A stretch of DNA of 64,000 nucleotides from an uncultured Clostridia bacterium (GCA_949482135.1 CASYFC010000002.1:310001-374000); one strand, 5' to 3'; counted from the stretch's first letter, positions 46,733-55,177 are shown. Numbers and translations are program-made. Notes: generated by a model not told the origin, from the sequence alone.

Positions 46733-48052
46733 ATGATAGAAAAAATAAATGAAGTTTTAGAAAAATTAAAAGAAATAAAATATGGTTGGATAGATAATTC
46801 TGGAATAGTGCATAAAAAAGCTGGAAGAAATTTCTTTATAAATAATTATAGATTACAAACAATAGAAGAAACTATAGAATATAAAGTTGGAACTTGCTGG
46901 GAACAAGTAGAACTTGCAAGATATTATTTAGAAAAAGAAGATGTTTCAGTTCAAACATATCTTATTTTATATAATCAAGAAAATAAAATTGCTAGACATT
47001 CGATTCTTATTGCAGAAAATTTTGGAGAATATTGCTTAGTAGAAAATTCTTGGAAAATAGAAAATTGTATATATACTGCTGAAAGAGTAGAAGATATATT
47101 AGTTAAAATAATTGATTTATTTCCTCAAATGTATAAAATTTATGATTTTGATATGTCTAAAATAGAAATATATAAATACGATAAACCAGAGCCAAGGTTA
47201 GATTATAATGGATTTACAGAGTATTGTAAAAATCAAGAAAGAATTTTACTAGATAAATATTTTTTAGAAAAATTAAATGAATTTTATATTTATGCAAATA
47301 AAGGGTTATATATAGATGAGATAATAGAAAAGCCGTTATATAAATTAGCACATAGTTATTTTGTTAAAGATTATGATTGTAACTATGTAATAGATATAGA
47401 TGGTAGAGAAAACTTTTCTGAAATTGAAAAAGATGTAGAACTAGAAATGAAAAGAATTGATGCTGAAGCATGTTATATAATAACACCAATGTCTAATATA
47501 TATCAAGAAAGAGATATTATCTTTAATCCTAATGAATATAAAGAGGTGAGTAAAGAAGTTTGGCAAATTTTTGAAAACTTTAATAATATAGATAATATAG
47601 CTTCAAAATGTAATTTGAATGTAAAACTAGAAAAAACAACTAATATGAAAATGCTAGCTGAGATTAACCAAAAATCATTTAATACAAATGATATAGAAGA
47701 TCCATACAGAAGTATAGATTCAGGTTATAATCAAATTTATGAAAATTATAAAGGTACAACCAATAAATATAAAAGAGATTTTTATTTTATTAAAGTAGAC
47801 GAAAAAATTGTTGGTATTACAATGGGAGTATATGATGATAGAATTTATGGAATATATGGATTAGCAGTTTTAAAAGAGTATAGAGGAAAAGGAATTGGTA
47901 CAGAATGTTTAAAACAACAGTTGAAAATTTGTAATAGAAAAAATAAAAAAATGGCTTTTCTTCAAACTGAAGACGGATATTATCCAGCTAAATTATATAG
48001 AAAAATAGGATTTAAAGATGTATGTACTGCATACTATTATGTAAAAAAATAA
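46733..48052 (+). CDS. Transglutaminase-like domain fused to GNAT acetyltransferase
   Basis: This 439-residue two-part cytoplasmic protein has an N-terminal half (about 1-150) resembling a papain/transglutaminase-like fold: VGTCWEQVELARYYL carries the Cys at the start of a helix, ARHSILIAEN the His, and CLVENSW an acidic/Asn position. The C-terminal GNAT domain (about 285-439) has the acetyl-CoA loop GLAVLKEYRGKGIGTECLKQQL and LYRKIGFKDV. A middle segment links them. There is no signal peptide. Roles could include peptide modification or small-molecule resistance, but nothing in the context decides. TAGGAGA precedes the ATG. It is monocistronic with a strong terminator. Confidence 0.75.
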   Translation: MIEKINEVLEKLKEIKYGWIDNSGIVHKKAGRNFFINNYRLQTIEETIEYKVGTCWEQVELARYYLEKEDVSVQTYLILYNQENKIARHSILIAENFGEYCLVENSWKIENCIYTAERVEDILVKIIDLFPQMYKIYDFDMSKIEIYKYDKPEPRLDYNGFTEYCKNQERILLDKYFLEKLNEFYIYANKGLYIDEIIEKPLYKLAHSYFVKDYDCNYVIDIDGRENFSEIEKDVELEMKRIDAEACYIITPMSNIYQERDIIFNPNEYKEVSKEVWQIFENFNNIDNIASKCNLNVKLEKTTNMKMLAEINQKSFNTNDIEDPYRSIDSGYNQIYENYKGTTNKYKRDFYFIKVDEKIVGITMGVYDDRIYGIYGLAVLKEYRGKGIGTECLKQQLKICNRKNKKMAFLQTEDGYYPAKLYRKIGFKDVCTAYYYVKK

Positions 48053-48060
48053 ATTATTAA

Positions 48061-48107
48061 ATGCTGAAGCTGTTAAAGTAAAACTTTAACAGCTTCAGCA
48101 TTTTTTT
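48061..48107 (+). terminator. Terminator after TGase-GNAT gene
   Basis: An 18-bp perfect stem (ATGCTGAAGCTGTTAAAG and its complement) is followed by seven T residues. Variants of the same stem occur at 49270-49350. Confidence 0.9.
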
Positions 48108-48171
48108 CCGAATAATTAATACAAAAAATTCACATTATAAAAATATAGAACAAAAAAGGAGGAATTTAGAG

Positions 48172-49218
48172 ATGAAAAAAATAATTAGTTCTATTATTTT
48201 ATTAATGATAGTTTTTATAATTATGTTTTCAGTAAATAGTTATGCAGTTTTATTAGATAGAGTTGATGTACAAGTAGATAAAACAACTGTAAGACCAGGA
48301 GAAAATGTAACAGTAAATATTAATTTTGGAGAGAACTTGGGAGCATATACTGCAAATATTTCTTATGATAATAAACTTTTTGAATATGTAAGCACAGAGG
48401 GAGGAACGGCAAATGATCAAACAGATAAGGTAAAAGTTGTTTATTTTGATCAAACAGGTGGACAAAATCCAAGAAGTAATATGAGCGTTACTTTTAAAGC
48501 TAAAGATGATATAACAACATCAAATCCTACTGAATTTACTGTAACTTTAGAGGGGATGGCAAATAATAATGCATCTATAACTTTTGATGATATAACAACA
48601 CCAATTGTCAAAAATGTAGTTGTGGAACCAGAGTTTTTAGATTATTTACTAAAATTGGAATATACAGGAGATGTTATAGAAAATGAAGAAAAGGATATGA
48701 AAATTTCATATTCATCTAGCAGTGGAAAACATTATGCAAAAGCAAGATTAGTATTAGATGCAACAACACCAGATGGAGCAAGTGTACAATTAATAGGTAT
48801 AGATAATGAAAATTTAAAACATGATATTATTCAAAGTGGATGGGGAGATTCTCAAGGTTATGAAATAGGTGGAAAAAATTTTGCACAAGTTTTAGATGTT
48901 CAAGGTACTTTTTCTAAAAAAGGTGCTTATACTATTACTTTAAAATTAATAGATAGAGAAAATTCAGATACAGTAATTGCTCAAAATACAGTTAATATAA
49001 CTGTTTCTGAAAAAGAAGAACAAGTTCAAAAGCCAGAAGAAAATGTTGGTGAATTAACTCCAGAAAATACGAAACCTCAAGATCAAACAACACCAGAGAT
49101 TCAAAATACAGCAAAACAACCAAGTAAATTACCTAAAACTGGCACTAATATATATATTCCATTAGGAATGATTTTATTTAGTTTGGTTGGAGCAGTTATA
49201 GTTAATAATAAAAAGTAA
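48172..49218 (+). CDS. Cohesin-domain protein with LPKTG wall anchor
   Basis: This 348-residue surface protein has a signal peptide at 1-25. A cohesin domain spans about 28-150 (VDVQVDKTTVRPGENVTVNI, ANISYDNKLFEYVSTEGG, MSVTFKAKDD, PTEFTVTLEGMA). A second beta domain lies at about 160-278, then a Pro/Glu/Thr linker. LPKTG is at 320-324, followed by a hydrophobic helix and NNKK. It should be linked to the wall by a sortase; a sortase gene is the next one. The dockerin-bearing glucosaminidase at 50044 is two genes on, a plausible partner for this cohesin. AGGAGG precedes the ATG. Confidence 0.85.
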   Translation: MKKIISSIILLMIVFIIMFSVNSYAVLLDRVDVQVDKTTVRPGENVTVNINFGENLGAYTANISYDNKLFEYVSTEGGTANDQTDKVKVVYFDQTGGQNPRSNMSVTFKAKDDITTSNPTEFTVTLEGMANNNASITFDDITTPIVKNVVVEPEFLDYLLKLEYTGDVIENEEKDMKISYSSSSGKHYAKARLVLDATTPDGASVQLIGIDNENLKHDIIQSGWGDSQGYEIGGKNFAQVLDVQGTFSKKGAYTITLKLIDRENSDTVIAQNTVNITVSEKEEQVQKPEENVGELTPENTKPQDQTTPEIQNTAKQPSKLPKTGTNIYIPLGMILFSLVGAVIVNNKK

Positions 49219-49268
49219 AAAATAACGTGGACTGAAAATGATCTTAATAATTTATGAAATGAATTATT

Positions 49269-49352
49269 AAGTACTGAAGCTGTAACAAATATAAAGCTTA
49301 GATTCTTGAAGTACTGAAACTGTAACAAGTAAAATTTAACAGTTTCAGTAAC
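49269..49352 (+). repeat. Short repeated hairpin element
   Basis: AAGTACTGAAGCTGTAACAA at 49269-49288 recurs with one change at 49309-49328. The second copy forms a 12-bp stem with ACAGTTTCAGTA at 49339-49350. The stem is related to the terminator at 48061. No T run follows, so it may limit rather than stop transcription into the sortase gene. Confidence 0.6.
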
Positions 49353-49387
49353 AGGCTTCAGGATACATAATCTATAGAAAGGCAAGA

Positions 49388-50020
49388 ATGATGAGTAGGA
49401 AAGAAAGGAGAAAAATAAAAGAAAAAAGAGTTATAAATATTTTTTTTATAATTGCAATTTTTGTAGTATTTTTTTATATTGCAGTTGAGGTATATAAAGA
49501 AAAGAAACAAGAAAAAGAAAATAATTATCAAGTAAAAAGATTATTTATAGATGAATACGAAAATAATTCTGATGAAATTGAAAAAGAGAAATATCCTAAG
49601 GAAAAAATAGATGAAATATATAAAGGATATGATGTACTTGCTAAATTAGAAATTCCAAAAATAAATCTTGAAACATATGTAATTAATTTTTCAGAAAGTG
49701 CATTAAATGTTTCGGTTACTAAATTTTGGGGAAAGAAACCTAACGAAGTAGGAAATTTTTGTGTAGCAGGTCATAATTTTAAAAATAAAAATATGTTTCA
49801 TAATTTAAAGAAATTAGAAGTTGGAGATAAAGTAATTTTAAAAGATAATGATATTGGTTGTGTAGAGTATGAAATTTATAATATTTATACTGTTGTTCCA
49901 GAAGATGTAAGTTGTCTTTCTCAAAATACTGATGGAAGAAAAGAAGTTACTTTAATTACATGTACAAATGATTCTAAAAGGAGAATTATTATAAAATCAA
50001 GAGAATGTATTGAAACATAA
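49388..50020 (+). CDS. Sortase (class D-like)
   Basis: This 210-residue membrane transpeptidase has an N-terminal membrane segment at about 15-35. The catalytic residues are His129 in VAGHN, Cys192 in TLITCTN and Arg at 198-199 in SKRRIII. The compact size, the short distance between His and Cys and the TLxTC-x-N motif point to class D rather than the class B enzyme at 17.8 kb. It sits between an LPKTG cohesin protein and a dockerin hydrolase, so it probably anchors the LPKTG protein and perhaps the LPITG giant protein. AGAAAGG precedes the ATG. Confidence 0.85.
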   Translation: MMSRKERRKIKEKRVINIFFIIAIFVVFFYIAVEVYKEKKQEKENNYQVKRLFIDEYENNSDEIEKEKYPKEKIDEIYKGYDVLAKLEIPKINLETYVINFSESALNVSVTKFWGKKPNEVGNFCVAGHNFKNKNMFHNLKKLEVGDKVILKDNDIGCVEYEIYNIYTVVPEDVSCLSQNTDGRKEVTLITCTNDSKRRIIIKSRECIET

Positions 50021-50043
50021 AATAATAATTAAAGAGGTTGCAT

Positions 50044-51546
50044 ATGAAAAAAATAAAAATTTGTATAATGATATTTTTATTAGAATTATTTTTCATAATA
50101 TTGTATTTTAAAGTAAATGCATATACCAAATTAGAAGGAATAGAATGTTTTCCATTAAGTTATCAGGGATATTTACAAGAGCTAAAGAAAAAACATCCAA
50201 CCTGGAATTTTACAGCTCTATATACCGATTTAAATTGGAATTATGTGATAGAACAAGAAAATATCTTTGGCAAAAACTTAGTTCCAAAAAATTACTCTGA
50301 TAATTGGAAAAATTCAAATCCTAATGAATATAACTTAGAGGTAGATTTAGGCTGGGTAGATAGTTCTAAAAGAGCTGTTGAATATTGTATGGATCCAAGA
50401 AATTTTTTAAATGAAAAAAGAATTTTTCAATTTGAAGCTTTATCATATAATTCTAAAACCAATAATATAAATGGAATTGAAAAGATTTTATATGGAACTG
50501 AATTTTACAGCAAAAAAGTAGAATATTTAAATAGTAATGGAAATACAATTAATATGAATGAAAAGTATTCTGATTTAATATTAAAAGCAGGACAAACATC
50601 TGGAGTTAGTTCATATCATTTAGCATCACGTATAAAACAAGAAGTAGGACCATTTTTGACACATAATTCAATTAGTGGAAAAGTGGAAGGATTTGAAGGG
50701 CTATATAATTTTTATAATATAGGAGCAACAAGTTCAAGTCAGCCAATGGGAGCAATAAAAAATGGACTCGAGTTTGCAAGGAATGGTAAAAATGCTTCAG
50801 AAGATATAAAGAGAGCTTATTTACTTCCATGGAATACCAAAGAAAAAGCAATTACAGGTGGTGCAATATTTATAGGTTCTAGTTATATTAATAAAGGGCA
50901 AAATACTATTTATTTACAAAAATTCCATGTAAATACGAATGGAGATAGTGGATTATTTTGGCATCAATATATGACGAATGTTTTGGCACCATATAGTGAA
51001 TCATTATCTATTTATAATGGATATAATAGAAGTAATTTATTAGATATAGATAGAGAATTTATTATTCCAATTTTTAATAATATGCCTATTGTTCAAGTAC
51101 AAAATCCCAATATTAATCTAAATGAATTTATAGATAATAATTCAAGAGTTTATTGTAATGGAGAAAATGTTAATATAAGAACTGGACCAAATACATCTTA
51201 TGAAATTATTACTACAATTTCATATCCAGAAAAATTAAAAAGAATTAAATTTGGAAATCAATCAGGAGAAAAATGGGATATGGTAATTCTAGAAAATGGA
51301 ATAGTTGGATATATATATCAAAAGTATATTACAAATGATGATGAAATTTTATATGGAGATGTAAATGGTGATGGAAAAATTACAAGTATAGATTTATTAG
51401 TTTTACAAAGACACATTTTAGGATTAGAAATTCTCGAAGAAAGATATAAAAAAGCAGGGAATACTAGTAAAAATGGACAAGATCCAACATCTGTTGACTT
51501 ATTAGTAATTCAAAGACACATATTAGGGATAGAACAAATTAATTAA
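50044..51546 (+). CDS. Secreted N-acetylglucosaminidase with SH3 and dockerin domains
   Basis: This 500-residue peptidoglycan hydrolase starts at the ATG at 50044, 6 bases after AAAGAGG. A signal peptide (about 1-24) is followed by a region typical of clostridial glucosaminidases (FPLSYQGYLQELKKKHPTWNF, GWVDSSKRAVEYCMDPRNFL) and the glucosaminidase core at about 185-320 with SSYHLASRIKQEVGP carrying the probable catalytic Glu, plus YNFYNIGA. A bacterial SH3 domain lies at about 375-430 (NVNIRTGPNTSYEII), and the dockerin at about 436-500 has the first loop GDVNGDGKITSIDLLVLQRH; the second half lacks the usual Asp-rich loop (SKNGQDPTSVDLL). It probably docks onto the LPKTG cohesin protein. Confidence 0.87.
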   Translation: MKKIKICIMIFLLELFFIILYFKVNAYTKLEGIECFPLSYQGYLQELKKKHPTWNFTALYTDLNWNYVIEQENIFGKNLVPKNYSDNWKNSNPNEYNLEVDLGWVDSSKRAVEYCMDPRNFLNEKRIFQFEALSYNSKTNNINGIEKILYGTEFYSKKVEYLNSNGNTINMNEKYSDLILKAGQTSGVSSYHLASRIKQEVGPFLTHNSISGKVEGFEGLYNFYNIGATSSSQPMGAIKNGLEFARNGKNASEDIKRAYLLPWNTKEKAITGGAIFIGSSYINKGQNTIYLQKFHVNTNGDSGLFWHQYMTNVLAPYSESLSIYNGYNRSNLLDIDREFIIPIFNNMPIVQVQNPNINLNEFIDNNSRVYCNGENVNIRTGPNTSYEIITTISYPEKLKRIKFGNQSGEKWDMVILENGIVGYIYQKYITNDDEILYGDVNGDGKITSIDLLVLQRHILGLEILEERYKKAGNTSKNGQDPTSVDLLVIQRHILGIEQIN

Positions 51547-51567
51547 TAATAATAAGGAGATAATATT

Positions 51568-52329
51568 GTGAGTAAATTAAAAAATTTAAGAATTAATCAA
51601 GAGGGAATTCTACCAAGTTTTGATAAAGAAATTCATGATTATTATTTAACTATAAATGAAGACATTTATAATTTACAAATTGAAGCAATACCTGAAAATA
51701 TAAATTCAAAAATAGAGATTTTAGGTAATAGTAATTTTAAAAATGGAGAGAATTTGGTAAAAATTATTGTTAAAGGAGAAAGTGATGAAACTTATAATAT
51801 ACATGTAAATAAAGTTAGTAACTTAAATTTATCTAATGCTAATCTTGAAAATCTTGCAGTAGAAAATGAATTATTAAATCCTCCATTTAATACCAATATA
51901 ACAGAATATAGTTTAGAAATATCAAATGATATTGAAACCTTAAATATATTAGCTATCCCAGAAAATGAAAGTTCGAAAATAGAAATTATTCGAGAAAGTA
52001 GATTAAATATAGGAAATAATTTAATTAAAGTTATTGTGACTTCAGAAAATAGTAGTGTAAAAAAAGTTTATGAGATACATGCATATAAAAAAACTAAAAG
52101 AGAAACAGAAGAATATAACAAAATTCAACAAGAAAGCTATGAGAATGCGCAAGAATTGTTAAAAGAAAATTACAATATAGATAATCATTATAATACAGAA
52201 AAAACTAGTATTATGGTAACACAATACAAATCGAATAATGAAATTGTAAAAATAGGAATATTTATAAGTATAGTATTTATTTTGTTAATAGTTGTTATAT
52301 TAATAAAATATAAAAGGAAGAAAAAATAA
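51568..52329 (+). CDS. Tail-anchored protein with two cadherin-like beta domains
   Basis: This 253-residue protein starts at a GTG preceded by AAGGAGA at 8 bases, with an in-frame stop just upstream. Two cadherin-like beta-sandwich domains are visible, at about 3-90 (LKNLRINQEGILPSFDKEIHDYYLTI) and 93-170 (LENLAVENELLNPPFNTNITEYSLEI). A Lys/Glu linker and one membrane segment at about 229-248 with KRKKK follow. There is no signal peptide, which is odd for domains of this type that are normally extracellular. It could be a tail-anchored protein, or the piece of a larger secreted protein that lost its start. It follows the glucosaminidase gene by 21 bases and is probably co-transcribed. Confidence 0.7.
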   Translation: MSKLKNLRINQEGILPSFDKEIHDYYLTINEDIYNLQIEAIPENINSKIEILGNSNFKNGENLVKIIVKGESDETYNIHVNKVSNLNLSNANLENLAVENELLNPPFNTNITEYSLEISNDIETLNILAIPENESSKIEIIRESRLNIGNNLIKVIVTSENSSVKKVYEIHAYKKTKRETEEYNKIQQESYENAQELLKENYNIDNHYNTEKTSIMVTQYKSNNEIVKIGIFISIVFILLIVVILIKYKRKKK

Positions 52330-52353
52330 ATCGCAAAAGATTAACATAAAGTG

Positions 52354-52382
52354 TAGACAATTCGCAAACGTTGTGTTATAAT
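52354..52382 (+). promoter_or_regulatory. Promoter of the SPFH gene pair
   Basis: TAGACA at 52354-52359 and TATAAT at 52377-52382 are spaced by 17 bases. The untranslated leader of about 85 bases contains an extra AAAGGAGG at 52409-52416 that is not used by the annotated gene. Confidence 0.7.
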
Positions 52383-52473
52383 AATTAATGAGTTTTCTCA
52401 AATAAATAAAGGAGGTTATAAGTTTTTTGTACCTATCAACCAAGTTTCAAACAACATGAAAGGAAGGAACAAT

Positions 52474-53613
52474 ATGCTTTTAATCAAAATCTTTTTGGCA
52501 CTACTCGTAATCGTGGGCGCAGTTTTCTCAATCATCAAGAATACAGCGGCAGGCCTTACTGTCGGCGATGAGGAAAATATGGATTCCTATGAACGCCGGC
52601 GGATCAATGAAGCCAAAGACGACTTAAACAGGGTTCATAAGCTTAAGCCCATCGTTGTGGGAGCAATTTGTCTGATTTTTGCTGTGTGCTGTGTTTTCGG
52701 CTCTGTGTATTTCACAAGTGAGCAGGAAATCGGTTTCACTAGCATGTTCGGTCAGAATACCATGATTGATGGACCTGGTATGCATTTCAAGATTCCATTC
52801 TTGAGCCAGAAGCACATTTATGATGCGACAACCCAGGGCATGCCGATTGGGTATTATGAAGAGACTGACGAGACTATGCCCGAAGACAGTCTGATGATTA
52901 CATCTGACTTCAACTTCGTGAACATTGATTTCTACGTGGAGTATCGTATTACAGACCCGATTGAGTACTGCTATGGAAGCAACGACCCTGAAGGTGTATT
53001 GAAAAACGTTGCACAGGCATCTATCAGAAATACTGTTGGACAGTATGATGTTGATGCTGTTATGACTACTGGTAAGGTAGAGATTGAGGCTAAGGTCCGT
53101 GAAGACATCATCAAGGAACTCGAGGGTCACAACTTGGGTATTTCCATTGGTAATGTTACAATTCAGGATTCTGAAGCGCCTACCTCAAAGGTAGCACAGG
53201 CTTTCACAGATGTAAGTGATGCCAGAACTAAAGCAGAAGAGGAAATCAATGCAGCTCATGCATATGAGAATAGCAAGATTCCTGCTGCAGAAGCTCAGGC
53301 AGAAGAAATTAAGCAGGCGGCAACTGCAGCTAAAACTGAGAGAGTAAATAGCGCTAAAGAAGAGGTTGCACGGTTTGAAGCTCTGTTTAAGGAGTATCAG
53401 AACAATCCTGAAACGGTGAAAACGCGGCTGTATTATGAGGCAATGCAGGAAATTCTTCCTAACATGGAAATCATTATTGGCGAAGATGCCAAGATTATCT
53501 ATGTAAAGGATGAGGCTGGTAACAGTGTCGGTACTTCTACTGCTGTCTCTCAGGCTACGTCTACTCCTAAGAATACTACATCTGAACCTGCGGCTGAAAC
53601 TCCGGCTCAGTAA
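52474..53613 (+). CDS. SPFH/Band-7 membrane protein, HflK-like
   Basis: This 379-residue protein starts at the ATG at 52474, just after AGGAAGGA. It has two hydrophobic segments (about 2-22 and 57-77), an SPFH/prohibitin domain at about 80-270 (SEQEIGFTSMFGQNTMIDGPGMHFKIPFL, VEYRITDPIEYCY), an Ala/Glu/Lys-rich coiled coil at about 255-310, and a Thr/Ala/Pro tail (TSEPAAETPAQ). SPFH proteins make large membrane cages that organise proteases or microdomains. It is paired with an HflC-like gene 48 bases on. GC and codon use are clearly higher than in neighbouring genes, which indicates horizontal transfer. There is no ftsH nearby. Confidence 0.85.
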   Translation: MLLIKIFLALLVIVGAVFSIIKNTAAGLTVGDEENMDSYERRRINEAKDDLNRVHKLKPIVVGAICLIFAVCCVFGSVYFTSEQEIGFTSMFGQNTMIDGPGMHFKIPFLSQKHIYDATTQGMPIGYYEETDETMPEDSLMITSDFNFVNIDFYVEYRITDPIEYCYGSNDPEGVLKNVAQASIRNTVGQYDVDAVMTTGKVEIEAKVREDIIKELEGHNLGISIGNVTIQDSEAPTSKVAQAFTDVSDARTKAEEEINAAHAYENSKIPAAEAQAEEIKQAATAAKTERVNSAKEEVARFEALFKEYQNNPETVKTRLYYEAMQEILPNMEIIIGEDAKIIYVKDEAGNSVGTSTAVSQATSTPKNTTSEPAAETPAQ

Positions 53614-53661
53614 CAAAAGTTTTTGCAACTTTAATAACAACACTTTGGAGGGTAAAACAAT

Positions 53662-54528
53662 ATGAAGAAAAATGTGAGAACTATCATCTTTTCCGTTATT
53701 GCAATTTTGCTGATTTTTGTCGGGACCAGTTTCTTCGGCTATAACACCAAAAACAACAATGTTCTGATTATCCAGTTCGGTGAAGTGGTTGATACCAAAA
53801 CCGAGCCGGGAATCTATTTCAAGATTCCCATCATTCAGACCACCAAAAATGTTTATGTTGGCGAGCGACTGTATGATATTCCGTCCTCTGAGGTAATCAC
53901 TTCTGACAAGAAGACAATGATTGCCAATTGCTATGTAACGTGGCAGATTACGGATCCTAAGAAGTACTATCAGACGCTTTCATCTGAGGCAGTGGCACAG
54001 GGCAGAATTGACGTAGTTGTCTATAATGCCATGAAAAATGTCATTAGCTCCACTTCACAGGATGATGTAATCGGTGGTAAGGATGGTTCCTTGGGAGCAA
54101 CGATTCTGAATCGAATTTCCATGGAACAATACGGAATTGATATCACTGCCAACGAAATCAAAGTTTTGGATTTGCCGGATGTGAACAAAGAGGCTGTGTA
54201 CAATCGGATGATTTCTGAGCGTAATGCAATTGCAGCTGAGTACAAAGCAAACGGCGAACGTGATGCCAAAAACCTCAGGAGTGCAGCTGACGCACGGGCA
54301 CGAACTCTTGTGTCTGATGCACAGGTTATTGCTGCTAATACCCAGGCTGAAGGTGAAAGTGAGTACTTCAAGACATTGGCTGATGCTTATGGGGCGTCTG
54401 CTGAGCGTCAGGAGTTCTATAACTACATTATTGGTCTGGATGCAATGAGGGAATCTCTTGCAAATGGCGGTACAATCACAATTGACCAAAATTCTCCGTT
54501 GTACAGCATCTTGAACAATCAGAAGTAA
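53662..54528 (+). CDS. SPFH/Band-7 membrane protein, HflC-like
   Basis: This 288-residue partner of the preceding protein has one N-terminal membrane segment (about 7-26), an SPFH domain at about 28-195 (NNNVLIIQFGEVVDTKTEPGIYFKIPII, YVTWQITDPKKYYQTL) and a C-terminal coil (ERDAKNLRSAADARARTLVSDAQ, IGLDAMRESLAN). The layout and SEYFKTLADAYGAS motif match HflC-type subunits that form a mixed cage with HflK-type ones. Composition is as foreign as its partner's. TGGAGG precedes the ATG. A GC-rich terminator follows, and then the micro-ORF unit. Confidence 0.88.
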   Translation: MKKNVRTIIFSVIAILLIFVGTSFFGYNTKNNNVLIIQFGEVVDTKTEPGIYFKIPIIQTTKNVYVGERLYDIPSSEVITSDKKTMIANCYVTWQITDPKKYYQTLSSEAVAQGRIDVVVYNAMKNVISSTSQDDVIGGKDGSLGATILNRISMEQYGIDITANEIKVLDLPDVNKEAVYNRMISERNAIAAEYKANGERDAKNLRSAADARARTLVSDAQVIAANTQAEGESEYFKTLADAYGASAERQEFYNYIIGLDAMRESLANGGTITIDQNSPLYSILNNQK

Positions 54529-54565
54529 AGTAGACAAAAAATAACTTATAACGAGTAATCCTTTG

Positions 54566-54610
54566 ACTCCCCAGCACATATATTTGTGTGCTGGGGAGTT
54601 TTCTTTTTTT
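54566..54610 (+). terminator. Terminator after SPFH pair
   Basis: ACTCCCCAGCACA pairs with TGTGCTGGGGAGT, then TTTTC and seven T residues. It clearly separates the SPFH transcript from the micro-ORF unit. Confidence 0.9.
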
Positions 54611-54693
54611 GTGTATAAAGGATAATTTATTTTAGTATTATAGTAAAATAAAGAAAAATTAAAAAAAATTTCAAAAAAGATTTACATAAACTA

Positions 54694-54722
54694 TTGACAT
54701 ATAAAAGATAGCGTGCTATAAT
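54694..54722 (+). promoter_or_regulatory. Consensus promoter of the micro-ORF unit
   Basis: TTGACA at 54694-54699 and TATAAT at 54717-54722 are exactly 17 bases apart, a perfect SigA consensus. A small hairpin (AGGGATATTTATCCCT, 54735-54750) lies at the start of the transcript. Confidence 0.88.
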
Positions 54723-54783
54723 TATAATTGTTGAAGGGATATTTATCCCTACATCATAAAACTGAATAAAGGAGGGAAATCTA

Positions 54784-54837
54784 TTGACTATCAGAGGCAA
54801 GCCTATGGCTAACATTTTCTTTTCTTATAATGACTAA
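54784..54837 (+). CDS. Possible leader peptide of 17 residues at the head of the micro-ORF unit
   Basis: A TTG at 54784 lies 8 bases after AAAGGAGG and opens a frame reading MTIRGKPMANIFFSYND before TAA. An internal ATG at 54805 is in the same frame. The peptide does not share the TSGF motif of the four micro-ORFs that follow. The strong ribosome site is the only support, and it could instead be a non-coding part of the leader. Confidence 0.3.
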   Translation: MTIRGKPMANIFFSYND

Positions 54838-54904
54838 CCATCAGCGCCGCCGGCGACCCTTAACTGGGCCTGTAGCCAGCAGCCAGTAAAAGAAAGGAGA
54901 ATGT

Positions 54905-54931
54905 ATGCGGTATACAAGTGGTTTTGTCTAG
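54905..54931 (+). CDS. Micro-ORF 1, peptide MRYTSGFV
   Basis: Eight codons end in TAG. AAAGGAGA ends 4 bases upstream. This is the first of four tandem tiny frames sharing [YF]TSGF[VT]. Codons here are TAT ACA AGT GGT TTT GTC; the fourth copy uses different third bases for Thr, Ser, Gly and Val yet keeps the same residues, which supports selection on the peptide. An overlapping frame from the ATG at 54901 (16 codons) is not shared by the other copies. There is no signal peptide or known family. The function is unknown. Confidence 0.65.
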   Translation: MRYTSGFV

Positions 54932-55031
54932 TAACACCCAACCCTGTGTAAGGAAATCACCGGCTACGCCAACAAGGAGGCCCGCGACTGGCGGACCCCA
55001 ATAGGGCGACGAGCAAGGAGGAAAAGATCAG

Positions 55032-55061
55032 ATGTGGCGGTTTACGAGTGGATTTGTGTAG
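55032..55061 (+). CDS. Micro-ORF 2, peptide MWRFTSGFV
   Basis: Nine codons end in TAG. AAGGAGG lies 10 bases upstream, followed by AAAAGATCAG, a segment identical in copy 3. It shares RFTSGFV with its siblings and has an extra Trp after Met. The peptide is short, hydrophobic with one Arg, and has no leader for the Sec pathway. Confidence 0.65.
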   Translation: MWRFTSGFV

Positions 55062-55150
55062 TGTAAAGATTTACCAGAAAAGAAAAGATCGAAGAGCTGC
55101 CCCAGATGAGGGGCCCTGAAGGCGCGTCGCGCCAAGGAGGAAAAGATCAG

Positions 55151-55177
55151 ATGCGGTTTACGAGTGGATTTACCTAG
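55151..55177 (+). CDS. Micro-ORF 3, peptide MRFTSGFT
   Basis: Eight codons end in TAG, with AAGGAGG 10 bases upstream. It differs from copy 2 by loss of the Trp codon and by ACC (Thr) for GTG (Val) at the last position, the only non-conservative change in the shared motif among the four copies. The upstream block is nearly identical to that of copy 2, so these two are recent duplicates. Confidence 0.62.
   Translation: MRFTSGFT

Noticed and set aside
52427-52459. Leader frame MYLSTKFQTT from a TTG after AAAGGAGG in the SPFH leader
   Set aside because: TTG start, loose spacing and no sibling copies; it does not share the TSGF motif. The spare ribosome site is noted with the promoter instead.
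53185-54579. Several long minus-strand frames across the SPFH genes
   Set aside because: GC-richer coding DNA gives long antisense frames by chance; the plus-strand products are clear SPFH proteins.
54901-54951. Longer frame of 16 codons from ATG 54901, overlapping micro-ORF 1
   Set aside because: The other three cassettes have no equivalent, the ATG abuts the ribosome site too closely, and only the +1 frame yields the shared TSGFV motif.
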